A stretch of DNA of 64,000 bases from JBGMEA01 sp041447245 (GTDB taxonomy: Bacteria; Bacillota; Clostridia; Eubacteriales; Anaerofustaceae): assembly GCA_041447245.1 (NCBI GenBank), contig JBGMEA010000026.1, positions 1 to 64,000 on the forward strand, in the 5' to 3' direction. Within the stretch, counting starts at the first letter, position 1, and each line of letters begins with the position of its first letter. Position numbers and translations under genes: made by a program. Below, piece after piece: positions 1 to 8,435 of this stretch. A model generated the notes under the pieces. That model saw only the letters and a list, made by a program, of their open reading frames with translations, did not search any database and was not told where the DNA came from.

Positions 1-43
1 ATATGCATGCTCTCTCTTGTATGCTAAGATGGTGGTAGCTCAT
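1..43 (-). CDS. IS30-family transposase, N-terminal fragment (runs off the window)
   Basis: Only the first 14 codons are inside the window. They read MSYHHLSIQERACI, which fits the conserved start of IS30-family DDE transposases (an H-L-[ST]-I-x-E-R segment of the N-terminal helix-turn-helix). An AAAGGAGAG ribosome site lies 5 to 7 bases upstream. The DNA to the right, including a TTGCACTTCACTTGACAATT stretch at 119-138, resembles the terminal repeats of IS30-like elements, so the element probably ends near 110-145. Seen: start, RBS and motif. Inferred: family and boundary, because the catalytic DDE part lies outside the window. Confidence 0.65.
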   Translation of the reverse strand, partial: MSYHHLSIQERACI

Positions 44-130
44 GGCACTCTCTCCTTTTTAAGATTGGTTTTCTCACCTTTATCTTACTGGAGTTTTCTG
101 CTTTGAGCTATCTTTTATGTTGCACTTCAC

Positions 131-175
131 TTGACAATTCACCGGGATCGCATACTATGCGATCCACCGTGTCAA
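131..175. repeat. Long imperfect palindrome at the presumed IS30 boundary
   Basis: TTGACA at 131-136 pairs with TGTCAA at 170-175. Inside, GGATCGCATA (145-154) is the perfect reverse complement of TATGCGATCC (156-165). No T-run follows on either strand, so a terminator is unlikely. It may belong to the insertion-sequence end or its target site. Confidence 0.5.
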
Positions 176-208
176 CATGATCTTTTGTAGAAAGCAAATC
201 CCGAGAAA

Positions 209-235
209 CAAAAAAACCGCCCAAATCAGGCGGTT
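209..235 (-). terminator. Rho-independent terminator of the small zinc-ribbon gene
   Basis: On the minus strand the stem AACCGCC/GGCGGTT is followed by seven T residues, 14 bases after the stop codon of the gene at 249-404. Confidence 0.85.
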
Positions 236-248
236 CGAAACATCTTGA

Positions 249-404
249 TTAGTATCTGTTTCTTTGCTGTTTTCTTGCTCTTCTGCAATCCGGGCATCTT
301 CTCGGTTCATTTTCAAAACCTTTTTCTTTGTAGAAAGCTTGTTCGCCTTCCGTAAAGATGAATTCCGCGCCGCAATCTTGGCATGTAAGTGTTTTGTCGG
401 CCAT
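249..404 (-). CDS. Small zinc-ribbon protein, 51 aa
   Basis: A 51-residue basic protein with two CxxC knuckles, C8-Q-D-C11 and C37-P-D-C40, separated by 25 residues. This matches the short 'zinc-ribbon domain containing' proteins common in Clostridia, which end in an R/K-rich tail (here RRARKQQRNRY). The four cysteines very likely hold one Zn ion, and the basic tail suggests nucleic-acid or ribosome contact, but no function is established for the family. The start is supported by AGGAGGT nine bases upstream. It has its own promoter (501-529) and terminator (209-235), so it is monocistronic. Confidence 0.85.
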   Translation of the reverse strand: MADKTLTCQDCGAEFIFTEGEQAFYKEKGFENEPRRCPDCRRARKQQRNRY

Positions 405-500
405 ATTCCTACCTCCTGAATTTTTACGGTTTTTTTAAATTGTCCTTAGTAAAAATTAAGGAGATTAAAAACCCGTGGCATATTGGCTTTCGCCTTTTTG

Positions 501-529
501 ATTATAGCATAAAGAAATATGAAACGCAA
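501..529 (-). promoter_or_regulatory. Promoter of the zinc-ribbon gene
   Basis: Minus strand TTGCGT (524-529), 17-bp spacer ending in TGC, then TATAAT (501-506). It leaves a leader of roughly 90 nt before the start codon at 404. Confidence 0.7.
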
Positions 530-597
530 CCTGAATTTTTTAAAATTTCGGATTAACGGATAAAGATTCGATCTTCCGAATTTTTATCCCTTTTCGG

Positions 598-1611
598 CTA
601 TTTTTCGAGCTTGTAAAATCCGATTTTTCGCTTCGTTTTATCCAGCGTTTTCTGCGCCAGATAAGATGCATATTCACTGCTTTTTGCAAGGGTTTCGTTC
701 AGATATGCCTTGTCCGCCAAAATCCGCTCAAATTCAGACTGAATGGGCACCAGGCAATCCGCCACGGCTTCCCCCACCGCGCTTTTCAGCTCCGCATAAC
801 CGGTCAGTCCCGCAAACTCACGTTCCGCCTGCGGAATCGTCATGTTGTTGATGCAGGAATAGATTTCCAGCAGATTCGAAACGCCGGGTTTGTTTTCCCG
901 ATCAAAACGAATCTCGGATTCGGAATCCGTTACGGCACGCTTGAATTTCGATACAATCACATCTTTTTTATCTTTCATCAGGATGTACGCGTTCGCATTA
1001 TCATCCGATTTGCTCATCTTTTTGGTCGGTTCCGTCAGACTCATCACCTTGGAACCGGAATCCCCCAGATACACCTCCGGCACTTTGAATGTCGGGGTAT
1101 ACTGCTGATTGAAACGCTGCGCAATGTCGCGGGCCAGTTCGAGATGCTGTTTCTGATCCACTCCCACAGGCACCAGATCGGTCTGATACAACAGAATATC
1201 CGCAGCCATCAAAACCGGGTAGTCATACAGCCCCACACGGATATTATCTCCCTGCTTCGCAGACTTGTCCTTAAATTGTGTCATACGCGATAATTCGCCC
1301 ATATAGGAATAGCAGTTCAGAATCCAGCACAGCTCCGCATGTGCAGGCACGTGCGACTGGATATACAGCAGAGAACGGCTCGGATCAATCCCCGCTGCCA
1401 ACGTCATGGCCGTACACTCCAATGTTCGCTTGCGCAGCAGCGCCGGTTCCTGAAGCACGGTAATCGCGTGCATATCCACTATGCAATAAATGCAGTTATA
1501 TTCGTCCTGCAGCTTCGCCCAGTTTCTGATCGCTCCCAAATAATTGCCGAGTGTAAATTCACCCGACGGCTGGATTCCGCTGAATATCGTTTTTTTACCT
1601 TGCTCAAACAT
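598..1611 (-). CDS. trpS: Tryptophanyl-tRNA synthetase
   Basis: A 337-residue class I aminoacyl-tRNA synthetase that charges tRNA-Trp in the cytoplasm. The N-terminus carries the ATP-binding signature PSGEFTLGNYLGA (the HIGH-like motif appears as TLGN). Near residue 195 the KMSKS loop is intact (KKMSKSD). The length is typical for bacterial TrpS. An in-frame ATG seven codons further upstream exists (1632), but the ATG at 1611 is preceded by AGAAGGATC and its product begins as the family does, so it was chosen. No T-box leader is visible upstream. It is followed by a weak hairpin at 555-587 and is probably transcribed alone. Confidence 0.96.
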   Translation of the reverse strand: MFEQGKKTIFSGIQPSGEFTLGNYLGAIRNWAKLQDEYNCIYCIVDMHAITVLQEPALLRKRTLECTAMTLAAGIDPSRSLLYIQSHVPAHAELCWILNCYSYMGELSRMTQFKDKSAKQGDNIRVGLYDYPVLMAADILLYQTDLVPVGVDQKQHLELARDIAQRFNQQYTPTFKVPEVYLGDSGSKVMSLTEPTKKMSKSDDNANAYILMKDKKDVIVSKFKRAVTDSESEIRFDRENKPGVSNLLEIYSCINNMTIPQAEREFAGLTGYAELKSAVGEAVADCLVPIQSEFERILADKAYLNETLAKSSEYASYLAQKTLDKTKRKIGFYKLEK

Positions 1612-1700
1612 GATCCTTCTACCTCTTGTCAAAACTTATATGTCCTAGTTTATCAGCAAACCGATCGGATTTCAATGAGAAAACATGACCGAAACGAAAT

Positions 1701-1743
1701 AGATTGTAAACTTAAATATTAATTATTGGTTTACAATCATCTA
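1701..1743 (+). promoter_or_regulatory. BirA-type biotin operator upstream of bioY
   Basis: TTGTAAAC (1704-1711) and GTTTACAA (1729-1736) form an inverted repeat with a 17-bp AT-rich centre. The symmetry extends outward as AGAT...ATCT. This is the known architecture of Bacillota BirA operators. The right half-site contains the -35 box, so bound BirA-biotinyl-AMP would block polymerase. Confidence 0.85.
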
Positions 1744-1758
1744 ACACTCCTGTATAAT
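1730..1758 (+). promoter_or_regulatory. bioY promoter
   Basis: TTTACA (1730-1735), 17-bp spacer, TATAAT (1753-1758) preceded by TG. The -35 box lies inside the BirA operator half-site. Confidence 0.8.
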
Positions 1759-1782
1759 CGATGCAGACAAAGGAGTATCTGC

Positions 1783-2322
1783 ATGAAAAAGATTGCCATC
1801 ACCGACTTGATTCACTGTGCGCTGATTATCGCGCTTCTGTGCATTTCCGCGTTTATCCGCATTCCGTTTCCCCTTGTTCCGCTCTCTCTTCAGACCATGA
1901 TTGTGCTGCTTTCGGGACTTGTGTTCGGGCCAAAAAAAGCAGCGCTGTCGGTAGCTGTTTATATTTTGATGGGACTGTTCGGACTGCCTGTGTTCACCTC
2001 CGGCGGGGGATTCGCATATGTCTTTAAACTGACTTTCGGCTATCTCCTCGGAATGATTCCCGCAGCATACGCAGCAGGTGCCATCGCTTCCGGCTCACGG
2101 AACTTTACTCGGAACCTGCTGGCCTGCGCAGCAGGAACTCTGCTGATCTATCTGATCGGCGTCCCTTATTTTTATGCGGTCGCAAATCATGTCATGGGAC
2201 TGAACAAAACATTTGCCTCTGTGTTGTATTCGGGATTTCTCATCACCCTGCCCGGAGACATCCTCAAAGCCGCGGCAGCTTCTTTTGCCGCATTGAAAAT
2301 CCCGAGTCAGACAAAAAAATAA
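1783..2322 (+). CDS. bioY: Biotin transporter S-component BioY
   Basis: A 179-residue integral membrane protein of the BioY family, the substrate-binding S-component of ECF-type biotin transporters. It has about six hydrophobic helices and the family's conserved region IPFPLVPLSLQTMIVLLSG near residues 27-45, followed by a glycine-rich segment (GLFGLPVFTSGGG). The start follows AAAGGAG by eight bases. No bioM/N energizing genes or biotin synthesis genes lie nearby, so it probably uses the shared ECF module encoded elsewhere, or works alone. Control by biotin through BirA is indicated by the operator overlapping its promoter. Confidence 0.93.
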   Translation: MKKIAITDLIHCALIIALLCISAFIRIPFPLVPLSLQTMIVLLSGLVFGPKKAALSVAVYILMGLFGLPVFTSGGGFAYVFKLTFGYLLGMIPAAYAAGAIASGSRNFTRNLLACAAGTLLIYLIGVPYFYAVANHVMGLNKTFASVLYSGFLITLPGDILKAAAASFAALKIPSQTKK

Positions 2323-2346
2323 GAGCGCGATGCTCTTATTTTTTCG
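2319..2346 (+). terminator. bioY terminator
   Basis: Stem AATAAGAGC/GCTCTTATT with a 4-base loop, followed by a run of six T. The stop codon lies within the 5' arm. Confidence 0.85.
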
Positions 2347-2349
2347 GTT

Positions 2350-3039
2350 TTATTTCACTCCGGTGGTATCCGTGCCGTTTTCCAAATTAATCTGCACGAT
2401 CGCATCGATATTGTCGATCGTCACAAACCAGCTGTCCGTACTGAACTGACTTGCCGGTATTTTCACCACATCGGAATCGGTTCGCACTTCGTCAGGCTGC
2501 ATGTCATCCAGCACATTCGAATAGTCGATCCCTTCGCTGAGCGCATAGTATTGCAACGCATTGAAATCAAAGTCCGCCTCGCTGCCTGACACCTGCTTAT
2601 ATACCGTACCGCTGTTTTCATATTTCATCATGCTGACATAAGGGAATTCTTCCCAGTCAATTGTAGTTCCGGAGATATTTTTGATGGTATACAATAATTC
2701 GACATACACATAGTCAGAGTCCAACTCATAGCCGGGAATGCTCGTTGTCGTCTGTGCCGACTGAAATGTAACCTCAATCGTTCCGTTGTTCAGGACATCA
2801 CCGACCTGATTGACCGCTTCGAATTTTTTGGATGAGCCCGTAAAAAAGATTAAATATACTGCTGCTGCGACCAATAAAACACCGACCGAAGAAAAAATGA
2901 TAATTTTTTTCTTTGTGAAGAATTTTTTTCCGCTTTTTTCCTTCTTTTTGTCCGCCTGTTTCTCACCGTTTTCCCGCGATTGCTTTTTTACTTTTTCGGT
3001 CTGAGATTCTTGTCCGTCATTTTTTGCATCGAATGTCAT
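2350..3039 (-). CDS. Membrane-anchored protein with extracytoplasmic DUF4352-like domain
   Basis: A 229-residue protein. Residues 1-44 are a strongly charged cytoplasmic tail rich in K/E/Q. Residues 45-66 form one hydrophobic helix (KKIIIFSSVGVLLVAAAVYL). The rest is an acidic, beta-rich domain with the look of DUF4352/DUF5067 immunoglobulin-like domains (YVYVELLYTIKNISG). These are usually outside the cell and have no assigned activity. It starts 10 bases after the serS stop, with RBS AAGGGG, so it is probably cotranscribed with serS. The link to serine charging is likely incidental. Fold assignment is by eye only. Confidence 0.75.
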   Translation of the reverse strand: MTFDAKNDGQESQTEKVKKQSRENGEKQADKKKEKSGKKFFTKKKIIIFSSVGVLLVAAAVYLIFFTGSSKKFEAVNQVGDVLNNGTIEVTFQSAQTTTSIPGYELDSDYVYVELLYTIKNISGTTIDWEEFPYVSMMKYENSGTVYKQVSGSEADFDFNALQYYALSEGIDYSNVLDDMQPDEVRTDSDVVKIPASQFSTDSWFVTIDNIDAIVQINLENGTDTTGVK

Positions 3040-3049
3040 CCGTTACCCC

Positions 3050-4312
3050 TTATATTGTTTCCATATTTCCCATGAAATGTCTGAGCACTTCAGGGATTGT
3101 TACGCTGCCGTCGGCATTCTGATAGTTTTCCACCAAAGCCGCAAATGTCCTGCCTACAGCAAGTGCGGATCCATTGAGTGTATGCACAAATTTGACCTGA
3201 CCGTCCGTATCACGGAATCGCAGATTGGTTCGTCTGGCCTGGTAATCTTCAAAATTGGAACAGGAACTGATTTCCACATAACGATTGTAGCTTGGCATCC
3301 ATACTTCGATATCGTACGTTTTTGCGGAGGAAAACCCAATATCCCCGGTCGACAGAACGATAACCCGATATGGGATATTCAAGCGTTTCAGCACCTCTTC
3401 CGCGTTTAAAGTCAGACTCTCCAATTCGTTATAGGAATGCTCCGGATGTACCAGTTTCACCAATTCCACCTTATCAAATTGATGATTGCGAATCAATCCG
3501 CGCGTATCTCTGCCGGCGCTGCCAGCTTCTGCCCGAAAACACGGTGTGTAAGCGGTCATATATTTTGGCAGATCCCCAACCGAAAGAATTTCTCCGCTGA
3601 ACAGATTCGTGAGCGGAACTTCCGCCGTCGGGATCATAAAGTAATCATTGTTTTTAATATTAAATGCATCTTCTTCAAACTTCGGAAGCTGACCCGTGCC
3701 GGTCATACTCTGGCGGTTGACCATCAGCGGAGGCAGAACCTCCGTATATCCATGTTCGGAAGTATGCAGTGACAGCATGAAATTGATCAATGCGCGTTCC
3801 AAACGTGCCCCGTTCCCGACAAACATCGAAAATCGGGCACCGGCAATCTTCACTGCACGTTCAAAATCCAAAATTCCGCGATCAGTGCCGATATCCCAAT
3901 GCGCTTTCGGCTCAAAATCAAATTTACGAACCTCACCGACACGACGGATCTCGACATTGTCGGCTTCACTTTTTCCTACGGGAATCGTTTCATTCGGAAT
4001 ATTCGGGATACCGAGCAGCATTTGACTGATCTGCGTTTCCAGGGCAGACAGTTCTTCATCATATTCTTTGATTTTATCCGAAAGTTCTTTCATTTCAGCC
4101 ATCAAGTCCGAAGTATCCAACCCCTGTTTTTTCATTTGAGGAATCTGCTTCGAATCTGCATTTTGCTTTGCTTTCAGCTGTTCGGATGAACTGATCAGAG
4201 AACGCCTTTTTTCATCTGCTTCCAATAAGGGAGCAATCGATATCTCTCCCCTTCTGCTAAGCAGCTCCTGAACTTTTTCCGGTTCTTTTCTGATTCTTTT
4301 GATATCAAGCAT
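3050..4312 (-). CDS. serS: Seryl-tRNA synthetase
   Basis: A 420-residue class II synthetase, the usual bacterial SerRS length. Residues 1-105 form the long antiparallel coiled-coil arm that reads the tRNA-Ser variable arm (a heptad-rich stretch around EMKELSDKIKEYDEELSALE). The class II motif 2 region (TPCFRAEAGSAGRDTRGLIR) and motif 3 near the C-terminus (NGSALAVGRTFAALVENYQ) are intact. The start ATG is preceded by GGAGGACAG. A strong promoter lies at 4351-4379 and no T-box leader is present. The downstream DUF4352-like gene follows after 10 bases. Confidence 0.97.
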   Translation of the reverse strand: MLDIKRIRKEPEKVQELLSRRGEISIAPLLEADEKRRSLISSSEQLKAKQNADSKQIPQMKKQGLDTSDLMAEMKELSDKIKEYDEELSALETQISQMLLGIPNIPNETIPVGKSEADNVEIRRVGEVRKFDFEPKAHWDIGTDRGILDFERAVKIAGARFSMFVGNGARLERALINFMLSLHTSEHGYTEVLPPLMVNRQSMTGTGQLPKFEEDAFNIKNNDYFMIPTAEVPLTNLFSGEILSVGDLPKYMTAYTPCFRAEAGSAGRDTRGLIRNHQFDKVELVKLVHPEHSYNELESLTLNAEEVLKRLNIPYRVIVLSTGDIGFSSAKTYDIEVWMPSYNRYVEISSCSNFEDYQARRTNLRFRDTDGQVKFVHTLNGSALAVGRTFAALVENYQNADGSVTIPEVLRHFMGNMETI

Positions 4313-4350
4313 AACTGATCTGTCCTCCGTAACGTTTCACACTTCCCAGT

Positions 4351-4379
4351 ATTATAATTCTTTTTATATGGTATGACAA
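4351..4379 (-). promoter_or_regulatory. serS promoter
   Basis: Minus strand TTGTCA (4374-4379), 17-bp spacer, perfect TATAAT (4351-4356). Confidence 0.8.
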
Positions 4380-4397
4380 GTCAATTTCTCCTTTTTA

Positions 4398-4988
4398 TCA
4401 GCCATTCTCAAGCAAATCCGACAAAAAGCCCCAGACTTCGTCGATTGATTCTCTGTGTTCTGTCGAGAAGGCAAATACCGCGTCATCCTCTGTCAATTCC
4501 AAAGCATTGAAAATAGCACGATCTGTTTTAATCCGTTCGGAAGATTTGACCTTATCCGTTTTGGTTAAAATAAAAACAGGATCTATCCCTATCTTTCTGA
4601 TTTGCGCAATCATGTTTCGATCCGAATCAGTCGGAGGATGGCGATGATCCAACAAAAAGAAGACGACAAAATCCGTCTTTCTTTTTGTCAGGTAATCACG
4701 CAAAATTTCTTCGAATTGCTGTTTGATCGATTTCGATGCTTTTGCATATCCATATCCCGGCATATCGACAAAATAAAACATATGATTGATCAGATAAAAA
4801 TTCGCCGTGCGTGTTTTACCCGGTTGAGAACTGGTTCGGGCAAGATTGGTTCTTCCTGTCATTGCATTGATAAAACTGGATTTCCCCACATTGGATTTTC
4901 CCACAAGAACAACCTCAAACAATCCGTCACATGGGAAACGGGAAAGCGCAACCTCGCTCATTACATATTCGGCACTTTGTGCTTTCAC
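4398..4988 (-). CDS. ysxC: Ribosome biogenesis GTP-binding protein YsxC/EngB
   Basis: A 196-residue TRAFAC-class GTPase required for assembly of the large ribosomal subunit. G1 is GKSNVGKSS at about residues 30-38, the G3 region reads DMPGYGYAK, and G4 is TKTDK. All are canonical for EngB/YsxC. The length is typical. The start codon overlaps the last four bases of lon, so the pair is translationally coupled. The lon-ysxC order is widely conserved in Bacillota. Confidence 0.95.
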   Translation of the reverse strand: MKAQSAEYVMSEVALSRFPCDGLFEVVLVGKSNVGKSSFINAMTGRTNLARTSSQPGKTRTANFYLINHMFYFVDMPGYGYAKASKSIKQQFEEILRDYLTKRKTDFVVFFLLDHRHPPTDSDRNMIAQIRKIGIDPVFILTKTDKVKSSERIKTDRAIFNALELTEDDAVFAFSTEHRESIDEVWGFLSDLLENG

Positions 4989-7357
4989 TGCGGATTCTCC
5001 TCAAAAATATAACGGTAAACATCGTGCATCGTTTCGGCAAATTCGATCGTAATCTGTTTCAAAATCTTTTCGGGGATTTCTTTGAGATCTTCTTTATTTT
5101 CGGCAGGGATAATCACCCTTGTAATCTCGGAACGATTTGCAGCCAACAATTTTTCCCGCAATCCTCCGATCGGCAGAACATTTCCGATCAGCGTAATTTC
5201 GCCGGTCATTGCCGTCTTCTGAGGCACAGCTCTCTTCGTAAGTGCAGAGATCAGAGCGGTTGTCATGGTGATGCCTGCAGAAGGTCCGTCTTTCGGCACT
5301 GCCCCTTCGGGTACGTGGATGTGAAGATCAATTTTATCCCATATGACATCCTGTGCCCGATAAAATTCGGCATTCGTGCGGATATGGCCTATTGCCGTTT
5401 TGGCAGACTCTTTCATCACGTCTCCGAGTTGACCGGTCAGTTCCAGTTTGCCGCTTCCCTGCGCGACCGCAACTTCGATCTGCAGCATATCTCCGCCTAC
5501 ACTGGTCCACGCCAACCCATTGACAACACCGATTACAGACTCTTCTTTTGCAATATCATAGGTATGGACTTTTTTCCCGAGAAAATCATATAACTTATCT
5601 TTTGACACTTCAAGTTTTTTATTGCCGTCAACAATCAGATTTTTGGCTGCTTTTCTGCACAACGCGGAAATAGAACGTTCCAACTGCCGAACGCCTGATT
5701 CTCGGGTATAATTGTAGATGATTTCGTAAAGAACCTCGTCGGTCAATTCCAGATTTTCCGATGTAATTCCGTTTAGTTTCATCTGTTTTTCGATGAGATG
5801 CTGTTTGGCAATTTCAAGCTTCTCGCTCGGCATGTATCCCGGGAGTTCAATGACTTCCATTCGGTCAAGCAGAGGATCCGGAATTGTGGAAAGCACATTT
5901 GCAGTCGTAATGAACATGACATCCGAAAGATCAAACGGAATCTCAATGTAGGTGTCGGTAAAGGTTGCATTTTGCTCCGGATCGAGTGCCTCCAGCAATG
6001 CGGAAGCCGGATCTCCTTTGATATCCTTGGTCAGCTTATCGATTTCATCAAGGAGAAAGACAGGATTTTTACTTTGCACCTGTCTGAGACCCGCAATAAT
6101 TCTGCCTGGCATCGCACCGACATACGTTTTTCGATGTCCTCTGATTTCCGCTTCGTCATGCATCCCGCCGAGAGAGATGCGAACAAACTTTCTCCCTGTT
6201 GCGTTGGCAATTGATTTGGCTATGGATGTTTTGCCAACTCCCGGAGGGCCTACAAGGCAAAGGATCGGGCTTTTCAGAGAATGCGTCAGTTTAATGACTG
6301 CAAGATATTCCAGAATTCTTTCTTTTACTTTTTCAAGCCCGAAGTGATCCGCATCCAAAATTTCGGATGCCTGCTTGATATCAAAATCATCAATATCCGC
6401 TTTTTCCCAAGGAAGATCCAGAACGTAATCCAAATAAGACTGAATGACCGAAGCTTCCTGAGAACCCATGGGCGTCATTTCGAAACGATCCATTTCTTTG
6501 AGCAGGCGTTTTTTATATTCCTCCTGCAGAGGGAGTGCTTCCAGTTTGGAACGATACTCATCCAATGTCTCATCTTCATCATCTTCATTCAATTCTTTGT
6601 TGATAAGTTGTTTCTTCTCTCTCAGATAGCGGGCTTTTTGATCGTTGGAAAGAGTAAGAACGAGCTCTTTTTCCAACTCCAATTCCATATCCGCAATATT
6701 TGTCAGACGCACCAATGTTTCAATCGCAGCTTTCAGTCTTGAGTCTGTACTGAAATGTTCCATGAGTGCATAATATTCATCATTGGACAAAGGTAAATTT
6801 GAAGTAATCATATCAATTACTTTATCCGGATGTTGCTCTTCCAACTGCTTTTCGTAATAATCATCGTACCTTCCGATAAGGTTCAGATACCCGATATATT
6901 TGTCAATCAGCAATTGTGTCAAAATCTTGTCTTCTTCCGCAATTTTTGTCATATCATACTCAAACGGGGACACGACTGCAACCGAGACCGATTCCTGTTC
7001 TTCGTAGTCCCAAATTATTCCGCGGTTAATTCCTTTGACACTGATGCGCACTGAGTTTTGTCCGATTTTTACGATATCCTTGATATCTCCGATACAACAG
7101 ATTTTCTTCAGGATGGTTTGCTTCGGATCATTTTGCGGGTCAAAACCGTTAACAAAACAAATCAGATGCGATGTTTTGGCAGCATATTCCACAGCCATTA
7201 AGGAGTCCTGATCATCCAGATCGATGACGGTACTGATTTCCGGACCGATCAGATAGCCATCAATATTCAGAATCGGTAAAAGATATTCTTTATCGTCATA
7301 CAACGGAACATTCTTATCAGCAGATTCCATGTTTGTTTCCTTTTTTCTTCTAAACAT
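4985..7357 (-). CDS. lon: ATP-dependent protease La (Lon)
   Basis: A 790-residue LonA-type protease. An N-terminal substrate-recognition domain (residues 1-220, rather divergent) is followed by the AAA+ module with Walker A GPPGVGKTS and Walker B PVFLLDEIDKL. The C-terminal protease domain carries the catalytic Ser in PKDGPSAGITM and the Lys-bearing GGLREKLLAANR. It degrades misfolded and regulatory proteins in the cytoplasm. Two starts are plausible: the ATG at 7357 (GAGGTAAGGA upstream) or an ATG at 7330 (AAGGAAAC upstream). The longer form is given. A possible extended -10 (TGATATAAT, 7451-7459) sits just past the rplL terminator. No CIRCE or CtsR boxes were recognised. Confidence 0.96.
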   Translation of the reverse strand: MFRRKKETNMESADKNVPLYDDKEYLLPILNIDGYLIGPEISTVIDLDDQDSLMAVEYAAKTSHLICFVNGFDPQNDPKQTILKKICCIGDIKDIVKIGQNSVRISVKGINRGIIWDYEEQESVSVAVVSPFEYDMTKIAEEDKILTQLLIDKYIGYLNLIGRYDDYYEKQLEEQHPDKVIDMITSNLPLSNDEYYALMEHFSTDSRLKAAIETLVRLTNIADMELELEKELVLTLSNDQKARYLREKKQLINKELNEDDEDETLDEYRSKLEALPLQEEYKKRLLKEMDRFEMTPMGSQEASVIQSYLDYVLDLPWEKADIDDFDIKQASEILDADHFGLEKVKERILEYLAVIKLTHSLKSPILCLVGPPGVGKTSIAKSIANATGRKFVRISLGGMHDEAEIRGHRKTYVGAMPGRIIAGLRQVQSKNPVFLLDEIDKLTKDIKGDPASALLEALDPEQNATFTDTYIEIPFDLSDVMFITTANVLSTIPDPLLDRMEVIELPGYMPSEKLEIAKQHLIEKQMKLNGITSENLELTDEVLYEIIYNYTRESGVRQLERSISALCRKAAKNLIVDGNKKLEVSKDKLYDFLGKKVHTYDIAKEESVIGVVNGLAWTSVGGDMLQIEVAVAQGSGKLELTGQLGDVMKESAKTAIGHIRTNAEFYRAQDVIWDKIDLHIHVPEGAVPKDGPSAGITMTTALISALTKRAVPQKTAMTGEITLIGNVLPIGGLREKLLAANRSEITRVIIPAENKEDLKEIPEKILKQITIEFAETMHDVYRYIFEENPQ

Positions 7358-7460
7358 TCCTTACCTCGGTTAAGTTGCAGCGCATTTATGCGATGCTTCA
7401 AGCGCTTATACCGTCTCAAAAATCTGTTTACGGGATAATACACCAATTTTATTATATCAT

Positions 7461-7500
7461 AAAAAAAGCAGGAACAAACAGCATTGCCGTATGTCCTGCG
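7461..7500 (-). terminator. Terminator of the rplJ-rplL operon
   Basis: Minus strand stem GCAGGACA...TGTTCCTGC (one bulge) followed by seven T, just after rplL. It separates the ribosomal genes from lon. Confidence 0.75.
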
Positions 7501-7527
7501 ATTAATTGCCTGTCAAATCCGAACAAA

Positions 7528-7902
7528 TTATTTGATTTCGATTTTCCCGCCGGCTTCTTCGACTTTCGTTTTGATGATTTCGGCTTCTTCTTTGGAAATC
7601 GCTTCTTTCAAAGTGCTGGGGGCATTATCGACCATATCTTTCGCTTCTTTTAAAGCAAGTCCCGTTACTTCTCTGACTGCCTTGACAACTTTCAGTTTTT
7701 CGGGGCCGGCTTCTGTAAGAACAACATTGAATTCCGTTTGTTCTTCTTCTGCGGGAGCAGCAGCTCCGGCTACAGCAGCACCTGCTGCGGGAGCAGCAGC
7801 GCTCACTCCGAATTCTTCTTCCAATGCTTTCACCAGTTCACTCAATTCGAGAACGGTCATCGCTTTTACTTCGTCTATAATCGCTTGAAATTTTTCCGAC
7901 AT
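7528..7902 (-). CDS. rplL: 50S ribosomal protein L7/L12
   Basis: A 124-residue acidic stalk protein that recruits translation factors to the ribosome. The N-terminal dimerisation helix, the Ala/Pro/Gly-rich hinge (AAAPAAGAAVAGAAAPAEE, about residues 35-53) and the C-terminal globular domain (KAVREVTGLALKEAKDMVDN) are all present in the usual order. It lies 29 bases downstream of rplJ in the conserved L10-L12 pair. Unusually, rpoB does not follow. Confidence 0.97.
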   Translation of the reverse strand: MSEKFQAIIDEVKAMTVLELSELVKALEEEFGVSAAAPAAGAAVAGAAAPAEEEQTEFNVVLTEAGPEKLKVVKAVREVTGLALKEAKDMVDNAPSTLKEAISKEEAEIIKTKVEEAGGKIEIK

Positions 7903-7931
7903 TATAAAATCCTCCGTATTATTTGATTTAT

Positions 7932-8435
7932 TTAAGCTGATTTCTGATCTTTGATTGCATTAAGCGCATAAGCAAATTTTGCAATCGGTGCGTTCAGGCT
8001 GCCCAGCATTTTTGCCAGGAGCACTTCTTTGGACGGCAGCTGAGAAATCTTCTGAATCGATTCCACATCCGTCACTTTTTTGTCAATCACACCACCGATA
8101 AAATCGAGTGTCTGCAATTTGTTGTCTTTTGCGAAATCGGCAATCAACTTCGCAGGAGCAACCGCGTCCGCATTGCTGAATGCAATTGCGGTTGTGCCTT
8201 CAAAACAATCGACAAGTTCATCATATCCGCATTCTTTTGCTGCAAAACGAAGGAATGTGTTTTTATAAATTTTATATTCCACACCCATTTCGCGGGCTTT
8301 GACACGAAGAGCTGTGACATTGGCTACATTGATTCCTTTGTAATTCACGATTACAAAGGACTGAGCTTCCTTCATTTTCCCCGCGATTTCGGATACGATT
8401 TGTTTTTTCTGTTCCAGTATTGCACCTGATGACAT
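7932..8435 (-). CDS. rplJ: 50S ribosomal protein L10
   Basis: A 167-residue base of the ribosomal stalk that binds 23S rRNA and the L12 dimers. The N-terminal segment EKKQ/QIVSEIAGKMKEAQSFVIVNYKG is typical. The C-terminal helix (SLNAPIAKFAYALNAIKDQK) is the L12-docking part. AAAGGAGGG sets the start. A leader of about 150 nt with a terminator-like hairpin precedes it, as expected for L10-L12 autogenous control. Confidence 0.97.
   Translation of the reverse strand: MSSGAILEQKKQIVSEIAGKMKEAQSFVIVNYKGINVANVTALRVKAREMGVEYKIYKNTFLRFAAKECGYDELVDCFEGTTAIAFSNADAVAPAKLIADFAKDNKLQTLDFIGGVIDKKVTDVESIQKISQLPSKEVLLAKMLGSLNAPIAKFAYALNAIKDQKSA

Noticed and set aside
4313..4397. T-box leader for serS, and likewise for trpS
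   Set aside because: The upstream regions are too short and lack the AGGGTGG-type T-box core.
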